Assembly (NCBI GenBank): GCA_001600455.1
Contig: BCKC01000007.1
Span: 1,366,019-1,430,018 of the forward strand
Direction: 5' to 3'
Source of the DNA: Endocalyx cinctus
Lineage: Eukaryota; Ascomycota; Sordariomycetes; Amphisphaeriales; Apiosporaceae
DNA length: 64,000 nucleotides
Position 1 is the stretch's first letter. Each line of letters begins with the position of its first letter. The translations under genes were made by a program, and so were the position numbers. A model generated the notes under the pieces. The model worked only from the letters and a program-made list of their open reading frames with translations. It searched no databases and was not told where the DNA came from. Positions 1-11,354 of this stretch are shown one piece after another.

Positions 1-1337
1 ATTCTAGTTTGCCATAGCCCGTCTCCTCCGCTGCGCTTCCAAACAGCATGATGGTGGAACCTGCAAGATTCTTCAAACGAACTCCCCATGTTGTATTCGG
101 CGAATTCCATATTGGCTTCCTGTAGCAGTAGAAATATTCGCTAGATACATATAGCTTCAGGATGCTTAGGATCGATATTAATATAATCCAACCCTGTGAA
201 AAAAATGACATATTCTAGTTACATAGTATTTCATACCATGGAACGTGTATGAGAAGAAAATCACCGTAGCGTACCAAAGTAAGCTACAAATATAGCTTTT
301 CCCTGTCGATATTGCAACATCATATGTTATGCACTATGATGCAGGATTATGGTTACATCACGGCAGAAGTTCGGCTTACCGCCCGGACCCTCGAATGTTT
401 GCATAGCTAATTCCACGAGAGCTCGGTAATTTAAATTGATCACTAGAACTTTTCCTTTTTTAAATTGTAGAACGTATGATGACAAAAGTAGTACCGTCGG
501 GAAAAAAGAGGAGAATGGGCGTCCCGACGGGAAATTCCTCCGAATCTCAATCCTATATTACCACCGCGGGACCTCTATAAGTCGCGAGGTCGTTGCCGGG
601 ACGGGAATCGTTCAGTCCTGCGCTGCTGGGATTCCCGTCAAAATGTGACCCCCATACGTCCCCCAAAATCTACCGAGTGTTACCTACACTGCCGGCAGAG
701 CCAAAATTTCTTGTTATATACATATATACATATATAATATTTCCCTTCTTATGATAATGGGACTTTAACCGACCCTAGGTTTTGTAACCCAAGGACCAGG
801 GAGTCGGTGTCAGGATTACTTAGGGGGGGAGTTTCTTACTTAGTTGAATATTCGGAAATCCCGTTAATATGCATCACTTTCTTGACTTAAACTCCGATCA
901 GATCATTAATTCAAGTTGCCTTTTTTTATTTCTCTTGCCCCTCTTTTTTTTTTCTCTTGCAATCAAATTAAACACGAAGAGAATTTTTTTTTGTACATCA
1001 AATAAGTACTCATTACCGAATTAGGAGTACCCAATTTTAGAAATTGTGATAAACAAATTCACGTGTCAATTACTTGAGTGTCTCGCGGCTCCTCTAGTGT
1101 GTGCTTCTGCTTGCAAGTAGGTCCCGACACTGAACGGTGATTAGTGGCTGCTATTGTTTAGTTTTTTTTTTTTTTTTTTCATAGAGATGCCGAGCATGTT
1201 AGTTTGAATTGATGCCCATTGCCATTATCGCCGTAGTCTGAGACAATGTCTGGAAGTCAATGATATTCTGTATTGAGGATATGTCTATGTGCTAAATATG
1301 TGCATTAACTGTGGCTTAAGCTGAAGTGATACGTATT
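1..1337. other. Intergenic, AT-rich, no gene seen
   Basis: No reading frame here has protein-like composition or splice support. The stretch holds homopolymer T runs around 930-990 and 1160-1180, an AT dinucleotide-rich patch near 715-740, and the inverted-repeat cluster annotated separately at 494-639. The last few hundred bases are presumably the promoter and 5' leader of the HET-domain gene. Confidence 0.6.
494..639. repeat. Cluster of perfect short inverted repeats
   Basis: Three perfect inverted repeats lie in a row. CCGTCGGGA (494-502) pairs with TCCCGACGG (522-530). GACCTC pairs with GAGGTC near 570-590. GACGGGAATC (600-609) pairs with GATTCCCGTC (630-639). The outer two share the core GACGGGAA. 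The stretch is more GC-rich than its flanks. It may be the remains of a small mobile element or a structured regulatory region; the sequence alone does not decide. Confidence 0.5.
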
Positions 1338-4090
1338 ATGTCGCCGATGACACTAGCAGACGAGCTGGCGAGGTGAGTGGTGATTGATTTACTGTTAGTG
1401 CTTACGGGCTTGGCGATCAATCGTAGATTCAACGTCATCTTTGGTCATCGCGCCGACTATGGCAAATCTCATTATCTTCTTAATCTAGATGATGGAAGGG
1501 CGCAACGGTTTGAAAAGGAAGTTTTTAACATCTTTGAATCTTCTGTAATCATGGCCAATATATTCTCAGTTGAACGTAAAGGTCTTTATGTGGTGCATCA
1601 GAGTTGCCCAGATAGACCGTATTTGGAGCTAGAGATACCGCAAGATGTGAAATCAGTTAAATACGTGGAGTACATAGTATCTTCACGAGATCAAGGTATT
1701 CTTTCTTTCCCCTGAGCTATTTAATTCAGATAAAAAGCCATGTGCTTATCTTCAGAGTAGGCTGGGCGGATGGCGGGAACGGTATAAGCTACACCTGGTT
1801 CAATGTGGCAGTTCAACGTCCTCCTAATCGCAACTCATTGCCAAGCTTGTCCCTGTTCGCGAATAAGCGCGGCCATCCAGAATTCGTGGAACATACCGCT
1901 CGCTGGGGAAGGGGATCCACGTTTCTCAAGAAGAAATGGAGAGCTTCCCTTCTACCGGGAGACGTGATTCAGATCATTCCCAAGGCGAGGCTTCAAGCTT
2001 GGGTAAACTTTACCCGTGAGGCGAAGATTACCATAGGCTACGATAAACAGGAAAAAGGACCACCTCCTGAATCTCTACCGGAGCCGGAGTTCGACAGGAG
2101 CATCCTCTACCCCAAAAGCCTAGAGAATTCCACGGACGAAATTCGCATTTTGGTATTACACCCGGCTGATCGTTTCGATGACACTGTAGTCTGTTCTCTT
2201 AGGTACGTACGACTAGGGACTGGGCAAGACTATGAGTCCCTTTCGTATCGATGGGGGTACGGCGAGACGACGGAGGATATTATCGTCGACAACGAAGAGA
2301 GTGAAAGCTCTCGGACTACCATTCCTACAGCCCACTCCGTTGTCCAGGCACTCAAACAGCTTCGATTGCCGCGCGAGTCCCGAAAGCTATGGGTTGATCA
2401 GCTTTGTATCAATCAGAAAAATGACCATGAGCGCCAAAGTCAAGTCAAACTCATGTCAAGACTTTATTCTGAGGCCTCTTTAGTGCATGTCTGGCTCGGA
2501 GAGGGAGATCCAATTATAATTGAGGCTCTTCGGGTTCTCCGGGATATATTCAACTACAGGCAGAACCCATCTCTCTGTGATGGAGGCGACGATTGCCGAT
2601 GTCAAGGAACACGCCACACTGTTTCGATGAGTAGGTTAAAACACAAGTACAGAGAAGGAGGCGATCCTGCCTTACATAAAGGTGTATTTGATATATTCAA
2701 CATTCATCAAAAGACTTGGCCTGATGTGGTAACGAATTCGACCTCCGGACTCCAAGGCACGAAGCTCCTATCTCAATTGATGTCGAGCTTATTCTCCAAC
2801 CCATGGTTTTGTCGGACTTGGGTTCTGCAAGAAGCTCTGAGAGCTCGCGCCGCTGTTGTACACTGTGGCTCAGAGGTTCTACCGTGGGACGAAGTTGTCG
2901 CAGTTAGCCAGCTTTTCAACGAGAAATCATTCTGGGACCATCAGCCGTTTACATCCACGCCGTGTATCACGATGCCCTTGCTCTGGAACGAGCTTCAAGA
3001 AAGCGTTCGCAAAGACGAGCCAAAGTCGATCTTGGACGTATTTCTCGGCTGTCTCGATTTACAAGCCTCGGAGCATCAAGATAAACTATACGCAATTCTT
3101 CCTTTCGGCCGAGAAACTTCTCAGACCAGCGGCGTGCCGAAATTACTCGAGCCAAATTACACCGACAAGACCGTCGAGAGGACTTTGGCTGACTTCACCC
3201 GCTGGTGCATTCTCGAATACCGCAATCTGGATGTCCTGTCTTGGACGCATTGCCAACCACATCGGACTTGGCGACGCGTATTGCATGATTCTTCAAACCC
3301 GAAACTGCTGAGACCTACATGGGCTCTAGGCGCCGAAGGTAAACGCGAATGGGGCCAAGGAACACTTCTTGCCGAGGGCGTATACGAGGCCTCGAAGGAC
3401 TCGCAGCCGGACCTGAGCCTCATAAGTCCAACTTCAGACAATCAGGAGATGCATCAGTTAAAACTGAAAGGGTTTCAAATGGGAGAAATCCAGGACATTT
3501 CGTACTTTTCTTTAGACTCCACTGGCCTCGAAGATTTGTCCCAACCGTCCAAGAATCTACTTCGGGCTTTTGATAGGACATTTGATTGCACAGGACGATT
3601 TAACTTCTGGAGCGTATGGTGGCAACCTGATAGTACGCGTCGGCCTCCCGCACCGAAGATCCTGAATAGGTTTTTCAGTCGAGACGATGGCCTTGAGGAT
3701 CACGTCAGAGCACACAAGGGTTATTTCGAGCATCCCGAGGTAGAGGCCTACCGCCTTTCCTCGCTAATGAAGGACGGGTCTCTCGTCAAATGTTCGACAG
3801 ATACTATTCCCGAATGCCTGGATCCGTTTTTCTTCGTAGGATCGAATGGAACTAGTGGCTTATGTCCGTGGGCAGCGAGGAAAGGGGATGTCATCGTCGT
3901 CTTATTTGGAGGAAAAGTGCCTTATTTATTACGGCCGGTGAAGACGGAAGGTGAAGGAGGCGATCGTGGTGAGACCGATAATAAGTACGAGTTTGTTGGT
4001 GAGTGTTTCGTTAGAATGCACATGAGGGGTCGTTTCTATCAAAAGCAAATGGAAAAGGGTAGGGAACCGTCTGTGTTTACCTTGGTGTAG
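1338..4090 (+). CDS. HET-domain (heterokaryon incompatibility) protein
   Basis: Predicted exons are 1338-1372, 1427-1695 and 1761-4090, giving 877 aa. The HET domain starts near residue 258 with YESLSYRWG, continues with LWVDQLCINQ and the stretch ending VHVWLGE, and has a later WFCRTWVLQEA block near 460. These are the conserved blocks of the HET family, whose members act in vegetative incompatibility and programmed cell death. The first ~200 residues form another domain often seen in fungal proteins, with DQGWADGG..SYTWF and LLPGDVIQIIPKA motifs. The 3' splice site ending at 1760 was chosen over two nearby AGs because it restores the DQGW motif. The first exon is short and rests on one ATG plus a GTGAGT donor, so the start is the least certain part. 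The C-terminal ~400 residues match nothing I recognise. Confidence 0.85.
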
Positions 4091-4804
4091 GGCTCTACTT
4101 GGCTTGGTAATGCCATCCTCCCTGTTACTTCACTCCTGATTAATAATGGATTTATCATATTATAAAACCAGAAACATAAATGAGATCGGAATATGCGCGA
4201 AGTAATACCCAGGCCAATTAGAGATGGACACTGGCGAGTCTGAAAGGGAAAAACTAGTGATTGCCACCAGCCTTGTCTTCACTGATATGGATATAGATCT
4301 TTTGGACTTCTTATCCTCTAGCTGATTATTCTCACCCCTTGATGAATGTATTACTGTGGTAATTATTGTGAATTATGCGAAACCTTATAGATCGTGTTTG
4401 CAGATCATTTCAGAATTTCATCACAAGATTTTGGCCCCCAAATGCCCCTGCGCCGAGTTTTATTGTACTATGACGGTCCGTTAACGACCTACCTTTTCAG
4501 CTGAAGCAGGCTAATATACACACTTTTCTTTTTTATATTATATATTATATATAATATGATGGCGTTCGATTTTCTGTTTTCTTATGTCAGAAAAGTCTGC
4601 TCCCATCATGTCGCATCGCTGGAACCCTACGGCAGGCTACGAGCGCAATGCAGATCAGTTCCATTCGCGTATATAATATATTAAAACCCTTCATGTCGCC
4701 TTGTACTCCTCATCTACCTTGACTAATCCTAAGGAAATATCAAATTCCTGGGACTTTTATTATTCAGTAAAAGATAAGCCATCGAACATTAATAAGAACA
4801 AGTC
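4091..4804. other. Intergenic, AT-rich
   Basis: No gene is seen. There is a TATATTATATATAATAT patch near 4536-4556 and AT-rich sequence just before the next start codon, consistent with a promoter for the Cys-rich gene at 4805. Confidence 0.5.
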
Positions 4805-6045
4805 ATGTCGGAGATCGAAGCCATCACCGCCGCCGAAGCCCAGAAGCTTTCCCTCCAAGACCTACGACGATGCGAATACCTCGCTCTGCGCGCCTGCCTG
4901 CGCTTCACCGGCGCGGTCGCGTACGGCGAGGGGTCGCTCGTCGGGCTCATGTTCGCCGACCCCACCTTCATCACCCCTATCGCGACGTACTGCATGACGC
5001 TGCACAACCAGCACCGACTCGAGAAGGCCCAGCCGACGCTCGAGATCTTGCAAAACGAGGTGCGCCGCCGGGGATTGCAACCTTACGAGGCGAGGACGCA
5101 GGACCAGCTCGAGACCCTCGCCGTTATCCTGACGGGAAGCATGATGGGTGAGGTTCTGGGCGGCGGCGATGACGATGATGGTGGTGGTGATAGTGGTGGC
5201 AGCGCTGCTAACACCACCGATGTGACGTCTGCTCTCCGCGACGAGGCAACCGGGGTTTTTGAGGGGGAGATGATCAGTAAGATGGTTGGAACCGCTGGCG
5301 ATGCCGTGTTAGACGATGCCCATTTGAAGAAGATTGCGGCGACTGGGCAGAGGAATGCTTTAGGTCAGACCGGGAATCTAGTCTCGATCTCACGAGCGGG
5401 TGGACCTCCTCCAACGAGTTGTACGAGACGAGCCTACAACCAAATCCTGAATTGCGATCGATGCTGCCAAAGGTTCGATCCAAAGTTTGATTCATTCGGT
5501 CGTAAGTTATGTACTTTCTTGTTATCTATTTCGTTATTTGTTGAAGTGTTAAGCTAAGCTGGAAATCTAGACTGCTGCTTATGTGGACCGGGAGGAGAGA
5601 ACTACGATGTCTGCGGCGCATGTCTTAAGCCAGGTGCAAGCTGGACGTGCAATTCTGGTCATCCGCTGTACCACATGAAGCCTACCAATGTGCCCAATAT
5701 CGAAGAGAGCAGCAGAAGCATGTTTGGGATTAAATGTAGTATTTGTTCGCACACGATTGAAAACGATGACTTTTACGGTAAGTAATTTAAGGAAGAATGA
5801 ATACTCTCAGATAGAATTATGTCGTATGCCAGGGGAGGCAGCTGATTTCTACTCAAAACGATGTAGTTGGCTAACATATTGTCATAGAATGTAAAGCATG
5901 CGGTACGGACGAGTTTGATATGTGTTTAAGTTGTTTCTCGGCAGGTAACTTTTGCCCATCCAATCATTCATGGAGCGATTGGAGGCGAAGACGTGCCACC
6001 TCGGCGGCAGTTCCCGCCATGAAACGTTGGTGGGATACATTATAG
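4805..6045 (+). CDS. Cys-rich protein with two ZZ/zinc-ribbon-like modules
   Basis: Predicted exons are 4805-5501, 5571-5777 and 5888-6045, giving 353 aa. Both introns have GTAAGT donors and TAG acceptors, and the frame closes exactly. The N-terminal ~130 residues look helical. A Gly/Asp-rich linker follows. The C-terminal ~150 residues are rich in Cys and His: CDRCCQRFDPKFDSFG, then CCLCGPGGENYDVCGACL, then ICSHTIENDDFYECKACG and DEFDMCLSC. The spacing of CxxC pairs and the DxCxxC pattern resemble ZZ-type zinc fingers, which mediate protein contacts in other families. Only the C-terminal part suggests a function (zinc binding). The N-terminal half is unrecognised. Confidence 0.75.
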
Positions 6046-6193
6046 GGGAAGTTTATATACTCGTATGAGTTATATATAACCTCGCGAAAGGAAATATTAC
6101 ATTAAACTTATACCCAAAAACAACATGCGCAAGCGATGGTATAGAGCAGCTCCTTCATTAACTATTAACTCACCAACTCGTAAATCTAGCTCC

Positions 6194-7814
6194 TTACTCA
6201 CCCCTTAAAATCGCCAAGGCCTTCTCCAAGTCGGTGGCCGGGTCATGGGTCCATATCCAGTGCATACGGGTAGTCATATTTTCCTCCAACGCCTTAAGGT
6301 CATCACCGACGAGCTCGAACTCGTACAGCGTTCCGGCCTCGCGACTGGTCTCGACCAGCTTTTGGGTGCGGGGCCGCCTAACCCGGTCGTAAGCGTCGAA
6401 GGCCCCGTCGAGGTCGCGGGCGCTCTCGCAGCGGCCGATGAGCTCGCCGAGGAGGTAGCAGTCCTCCATGCACATGCCGGCGCCGGACCCCTGGTGAGGC
6501 GTGGTTGCGTGCGCCGCATCGCCGACCAGGCAGATCCTCGGCTCCGTTCCGTGGTACGTCGACGCCGGCCGGTGGTTGAACAGCGCCCAGATGTCGGCCT
6601 TCTCCATCGCTTCGATGATCGCCGTCGTCTTGGCACCCCACGTCGCGTAGTCGCGGATCATGTCTTCTTTCGTTGCGTGGATTACCCATTCCGGGTCCGT
6701 CCACGTGTCACGGGAACTGAAAGCGACCACTTTCGTTCATTTTAGGTTGTTTTTAATTCCAGGTAATATATGTCAGCATTAGGGTTTATCAACGTTCTGG
6801 AAAAATGAAATCTAGAGAAAATGTGTTGACTACATTTGCATTATTGAGATCTTCACGAAAGGGGAAAAATAAAACTGAAAAATGAACTTTACCATTCATT
6901 ATCCGACCCTTGTCTATGGGGAAGGTGAGTATGTGGCCATGATACCCAAAATATATGGAGTGATTTAAAGCTTGTTCTCGTCCGACCAACTCAATGGCTT
7001 TCTCCATCGGTATCAGTCCTCTGTAGGCGTATTTACCGGTAAAAACGGCCTTAGCTTGGTCTTCGGAATCCAAGAGAAGCTCTCGGGTCCTAGATTTAAT
7101 CCCGTCGCACCCGAGCACGGCGGTATGTCGGGCCGTAGTTCCGTCTTTGAAGTACAGTATCACATCTTCCACGCCCTCCTCCTCGCACTTTCTTATATCC
7201 ACCAGACGCTTCCCGAACTTAGCCATATTTTTCGGCACGAGTTTCACTAGCTCGTCTAGAAAGCGCGCTCGGTGCACGCCACCGACAACGCCTTCGTGCT
7301 CCGAGTACAAGACATCAAAGATCGGATCATCGCCGACCGAAACCTCTTCTTCTTCTTCATCGGGGCTCATACCATCTTCGTCGGGGCTCATACCATCTTC
7401 GTCGGGGGCCTTCGTTTTCTTTATCCTCTGCTTCAAGCGCTGGTCCCCGACCCTAGCGGTGAACCAGATATGCCCCTTCCCTTCCTCCTGGGCCGTCACG
7501 CACTTCTCGAAGGCGGCCAAGGTCTCGGCGGAGATCAGGGACATGGCGCGCACGGCGCTGGGGCCGAACGCCACGCCGGCCCCGATCTCGCCGAACCGGG
7601 AGGCCGCCTCGTAGATGGTGAAGGGGACCCCTTGCTTCAGGAGCGCGACGGCGAGCGTGAGCCCCGTGATGCCGCCGCCGACGATGGCGACGTCGAAAGG
7701 TTTCTTTCCGGGCGTCTCCGACGGCGGCGGCGGCGTCGTCGTCGTCGTCGTCGTGGCGTAGAGACTTTTACGCTTGGTGCGCTGTGCGAGAAAATTACGT
7801 AGCTTGTTCATCAT
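6194..7814 (-). CDS. FAD-dependent aromatic-ring monooxygenase (salicylate hydroxylase-like)
   Basis: Predicted exons on the minus strand are 7814-6893 and 6729-6194, giving 485 aa. The FAD-binding GxGxxG (VGGGITG) is at residues 46-51, an acidic residue for ribose follows in FTIYEA, the DG motif (GCDG) is near 237, and the second FAD motif LVGDAAHA is near 377. This is the class A flavoprotein monooxygenase family, which uses NAD(P)H and O2 to hydroxylate aromatic rings. The 163-nt intron restores RIMNVVAFSSRD across the junction; its acceptor (AAAG) is weak. The start at 7814 was chosen because the upstream extension is low complexity and runs through a poly-A tract. Oddities are a Thr/Pro-rich N-terminal extension before the FAD fold and an acidic insert at ~136-157 built from a DNA tandem repeat. 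Substrate unknown. Confidence 0.88.
7360..7401 (-). repeat. 21-bp in-frame tandem repeat inside the monooxygenase
   Basis: Two adjacent copies of a 21-bp unit (TCGGGGCTCATACCATCTTC plus one G on the plus strand) encode consecutive DEDGMSP heptads, followed by a partial third copy running into a Glu tract. The insert lies between the FAD-binding core and the middle domain and probably forms a flexible acidic loop. Confidence 0.85.
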
Positions 7815-9302
7815 GTTTTTTTTTTTTTTTGGCTTAGCTGTAGAAATTCTGTCTGATACGGGGTAAGATTTCCTGAAGTGAGGGGTTAAGTTGAACGTCA
7901 AATTCTGAGATTCGGACGTTCCGGAAAACATGAAATCAAGAAAAACAAACAATCCATTTTATATATATAATCAAAAAGGACTCGAACAATGTGGTTTATC
8001 CTTGTTTAACCTAGTACTTATTAGACTGACAGGTCTGCTGATCATGATATCACAAATGTCTGGCCAATCTAAGAAACAAATTGAGCCATACGGAGAGTTT
8101 GTCAGTGATTATTACTTCACCCTTGCTGTGTGATAGGCCCCAGATTGAGGTAGGTAGTATCGCGTCGCATTTCCATTTGGAGTTCGCCGTACAGTAAAAC
8201 AGTGGCGATAAGTAAGTAGGATTACGACGCTGGACGACCCGGCCCCGGTCTTGACCCTTCAACCTGATTCTAGAGTCGAGCAACTTTCGTGAATAATGCG
8301 GAGTACTTAGTTAAGAGCGGAATGAATCGTGGCGATGCTGAACTAGAGGATGAATTTCCTAATTGTGATTATCGTAATAACTACAAAGTATGTAGACACA
8401 TTTGAAAAAAAGGATACCCATGGGCCAGACTAGGGGAACTGTCCACCAAAGCCGGAAATAATGTATTCTACATTCAATTCCGACCCGAGTTTTTATACGA
8501 ATCTGACTGGGTTCTTCAGACCGGACTGGTCGGTATATATCGTCAGGAGCTCACAATTAAAACTTAGCTCCTCAAGCTACAATTTCGTCCAATCTCTCTA
8601 TGATGATTTGCAAGCCTGCACCCACTCTGGTGCCACATATATAGATCCACCACTCCGCATTAGCAGTATATTAATGAGGGTCGAAAAGCTTGAATATACG
8701 GACTGACGGAGTAGGTGCTAGATTCTGGCTTCTGATTGCTAATTAATAACATGGTAAACGTGGATTGCAGATATGACGTTAATTTGATCAGCAGAGTAGC
8801 ACGTTTCCAATAATTGCTTCTAGAAATTACACTATAAATACATAATATCAAAAAAGTATACTAAGAGATGAAAGCCGGCGATGAGACCAACCTCCTATGA
8901 GTTCAATGAGAAAGGTTGGAATGAGGCTCCGCTGTCATCCTATCATCCGAACTAACGGGAGGAAGCCTAATCTATATTTAGTAGCGGGGAATCGATACGT
9001 TAGGAGACCACTTGATGAGAAAGATATTTTAAAGACATTGGTTTTTTTTTTGTAATACTGGGACGAATTATCAAATGATATTCGCACAGGTTTTTTTTTA
9101 TTATATACTTTTATCTATTCCATATATACATTAAGTTTATTTCATCGTTATCGCAGATATACATTAGATATCTATCTTATTGCTCGATAAAGGAATCACG
9201 TCTTTGGAGGATTCTCAACCCCGAAAAAGGGGGTTAAGACAACCCCCTAGAATGTCCAACGTGCGGCGCACGTATGGAACGACGCAGATCTCCTCTGCCC
9301 GT
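7815..9302. other. Intergenic, no gene seen
   Basis: AT-rich sequence with several short reading frames of no recognisable composition. A poly-T run directly before the monooxygenase start (7816-7829) reads as poly-A in its mRNA leader. The sequence near 9060-9180 is very AT-rich and precedes the 3' end of the secreted-protein gene. Confidence 0.5.
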
Positions 9303-9866
9303 TTACTCCTGCTGGGTGTAGCTGCAGCTGACGGGGGAGGGAGCCCAGACGGCCTGGACGGTGACGGGAACGCAGCCCTCCTGGCCGGCGGGGGTGTCGA
9401 GGCCGACGTCGACCCAGATCATGGAGGCGTGGTTGTCGGCGGGGCAAGCGACGAAGCTGGCGCCGTCGAGGGTGAGGTTGTTCTCGTCGTCGAGGGCGAA
9501 AGTGCCGCGGACGGCGTTGGTGGGCGCGGGCTGGGCGCCCGTGGTGTACTGGATGGCGCCCTGGCCCATGGCGGTGGTGTCGGCCCACATCTGCTGAGGG
9601 GTGGCCGAGGTGCTGTACAGGTGGAGGCCGCCGTCCTGGAGGTAGAAGGTGGCGGTCGAGACGTCGTTGGTCGTGTCGCAGGTGGCGTTCTGGCCGACCA
9701 GGTTGACGAAGAGGCCGTTCCTGGAGGCGGAGAGGCCGGCGAAGTCGAGACCGCTGCCCTTGGTCATCAAGTTGAACTTAGAGTCGGCGTCGAGAGGGCC
9801 GGTGGACTGGGGGAGAGCGGCGACGGCGCCGACGAGAGCGGAAAGAGCAGCAACGTTGAAGAGCAT
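9303..9866 (-). CDS. Small secreted protein, probably PhiA-like cell-wall protein
   Basis: An intron-less ORF of 187 aa. The N-terminus MLFNVAALSALVGAVAA is a clear secretion signal, with cleavage likely before LPQ. The mature part is about 170 residues, with four Cys (in NATC, ACPAD, EGCVP and SCSY) that could form two disulfides, and N-glycosylation sites at NAT and NLT. The FNLMTKGSGLDFAGLSA start of the mature region and the sandwich-like composition recall the small cell-wall/conidial PhiA family of moulds. I assign that family from memory of its overall pattern, not from a diagnostic motif. The third codon position is strongly C/G-biased, unlike neighbouring ORFs, which suggests high expression. 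A TATA-like box lies about 205 bp upstream. Confidence 0.82.
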   Translation of the reverse strand: MLFNVAALSALVGAVAALPQSTGPLDADSKFNLMTKGSGLDFAGLSASRNGLFVNLVGQNATCDTTNDVSTATFYLQDGGLHLYSTSATPQQMWADTTAMGQGAIQYTTGAQPAPTNAVRGTFALDDENNLTLDGASFVACPADNHASMIWVDVGLDTPAGQEGCVPVTVQAVWAPSPVSCSYTQQE

Positions 9867-11354
9867 TTTGGCGGATTTGGGTTGTTGGTTTTGGAGATAA
9901 ATAAAAATTATATATCTGATGAAATGTTTAAGTGCTTGGTGAGAGCTATTAATTAATGAATTAATGAATAGATGGTTGAGTTAACGAATGACAGTTATTA
10001 TAAAGCGAATGACTTTGGTAGTGGTGAGATAAGAAAAAGAAAAGGATGAAATCATCATGAGATGTTGGCTCTTTTATACAATTGTTGAACCCTATTGTGA
10101 TATTTCGGGAGATGATTGCCGTCTCGGTATTTACACATCACAAGATACATTACAAGATTTTGCATGGATATCATTTCCTGGCATGAAGATGAGGCGGAGT
10201 AAATATGGCCAGTGGTGGTTTGGGTAGGTTTAGGAATGCGATGATCGGTACACTAACTGAACCGTGCATGTGTCGGACTAGGCTTTGCCAAGATAATTCA
10301 GATCCGGGCATCGCCATCGTTCTCCATTAATCCACTTTATTTCACTTGATATTTCTTTTTCTTTCGGTTCTATACGAGATTTCAAACACCACTTAATTTT
10401 GATAACTTTATCTTCACGTGATAAATCCCTCTATGACATCTCGAAAGACTGAATACGATCCATCGTAACGTGGTAGCTCTTGATGGGGCAACTTGACTCA
10501 GATACCTACGCTACACCTAAAAACTTGGCTAAAATAGAAACCAGGTTCTCCTGTATTTTACGTAACTTCAATGAATGGAGTGCTTGGACTCTTTTCATCT
10601 GTTCTTTTTTTTCTTGTACACGTATTTGATGATTCGAGAATTTGTAAGAAACTTCCCTTTCACCCCTTTCTCCTCGAGTAAATAAATCAGTAACATAATG
10701 ACATAGTGAGTAAAGTGTGAAATTAAATCCAGGCACTTTTAGAACTATCACCATCCAACCTGTCCTGTCATGTTAACTTAGTGCCCTTAGCGCTTGCTTA
10801 ACTCCAAAATTAGATTTAGTAAGTGACAACGAGTTTTATTTTTATCAGGGAAAATACCTGTATTAAACTTCATTCTATCAAAACATCATCTTACGTATGA
10901 TACAATGTTATGCAAGTGACGTACAAGAGCAAGAAATACCTACTTGAAGCCTGCATACAGTCTGACAGTCTAACAGTCTGAAAGTATACCTCGGAACACA
11001 GCTACTAATTAACATGCACGTACCAGTCCGCCAGTGCTTCTATTATCTGGTACCTAGGGGGTCACGAGCTTTCACCTCCTTTTAATTGGCGTTAGTAATG
11101 AAATGGGTCTGATGTAATGTTTCATTGACACGAATACGATGGCCATTTGCTAGTCTCGTAAACCCGTTCGACGAATATCTTAGCATTAGGTACTTTACAC
11201 CTCAATGAGCCGGCAAACGGATTAGCCCGTCAAACCTATATCGCCACACATTCTCATCAAACCCGAGACCCAACCCTCTCGTACTGTGTAATATCGAGTC
11301 AACGTTCACTTCAACTCTGGAACCTTCCAAATCAACTACGTGGATAGTATCCGT
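9867..11354. other. Intergenic between two secreted-protein genes
   Basis: The right side of this gap is the 3' side of the AA9 gene and the left side is the promoter of the small secreted-protein gene. No reading frame looks protein-like. There is an AT-rich stretch at 9900-9960 and nothing else that I can name. Confidence 0.5.
10072..10079 (-). promoter_or_regulatory. TATA-like box of the secreted-protein gene
   Basis: The minus strand reads TATAAAAG here, about 205 bp before the start codon at 9866. The match to the TATA consensus is good. Its use as a promoter is inferred from position only. Confidence 0.4.

Noticed and set aside
9180..9956. 258-codon plus-strand reading frame
   Set aside because: It is the antisense shadow of the GC-biased secreted-protein gene; the minus-strand frame has the signal peptide and Cys pattern.
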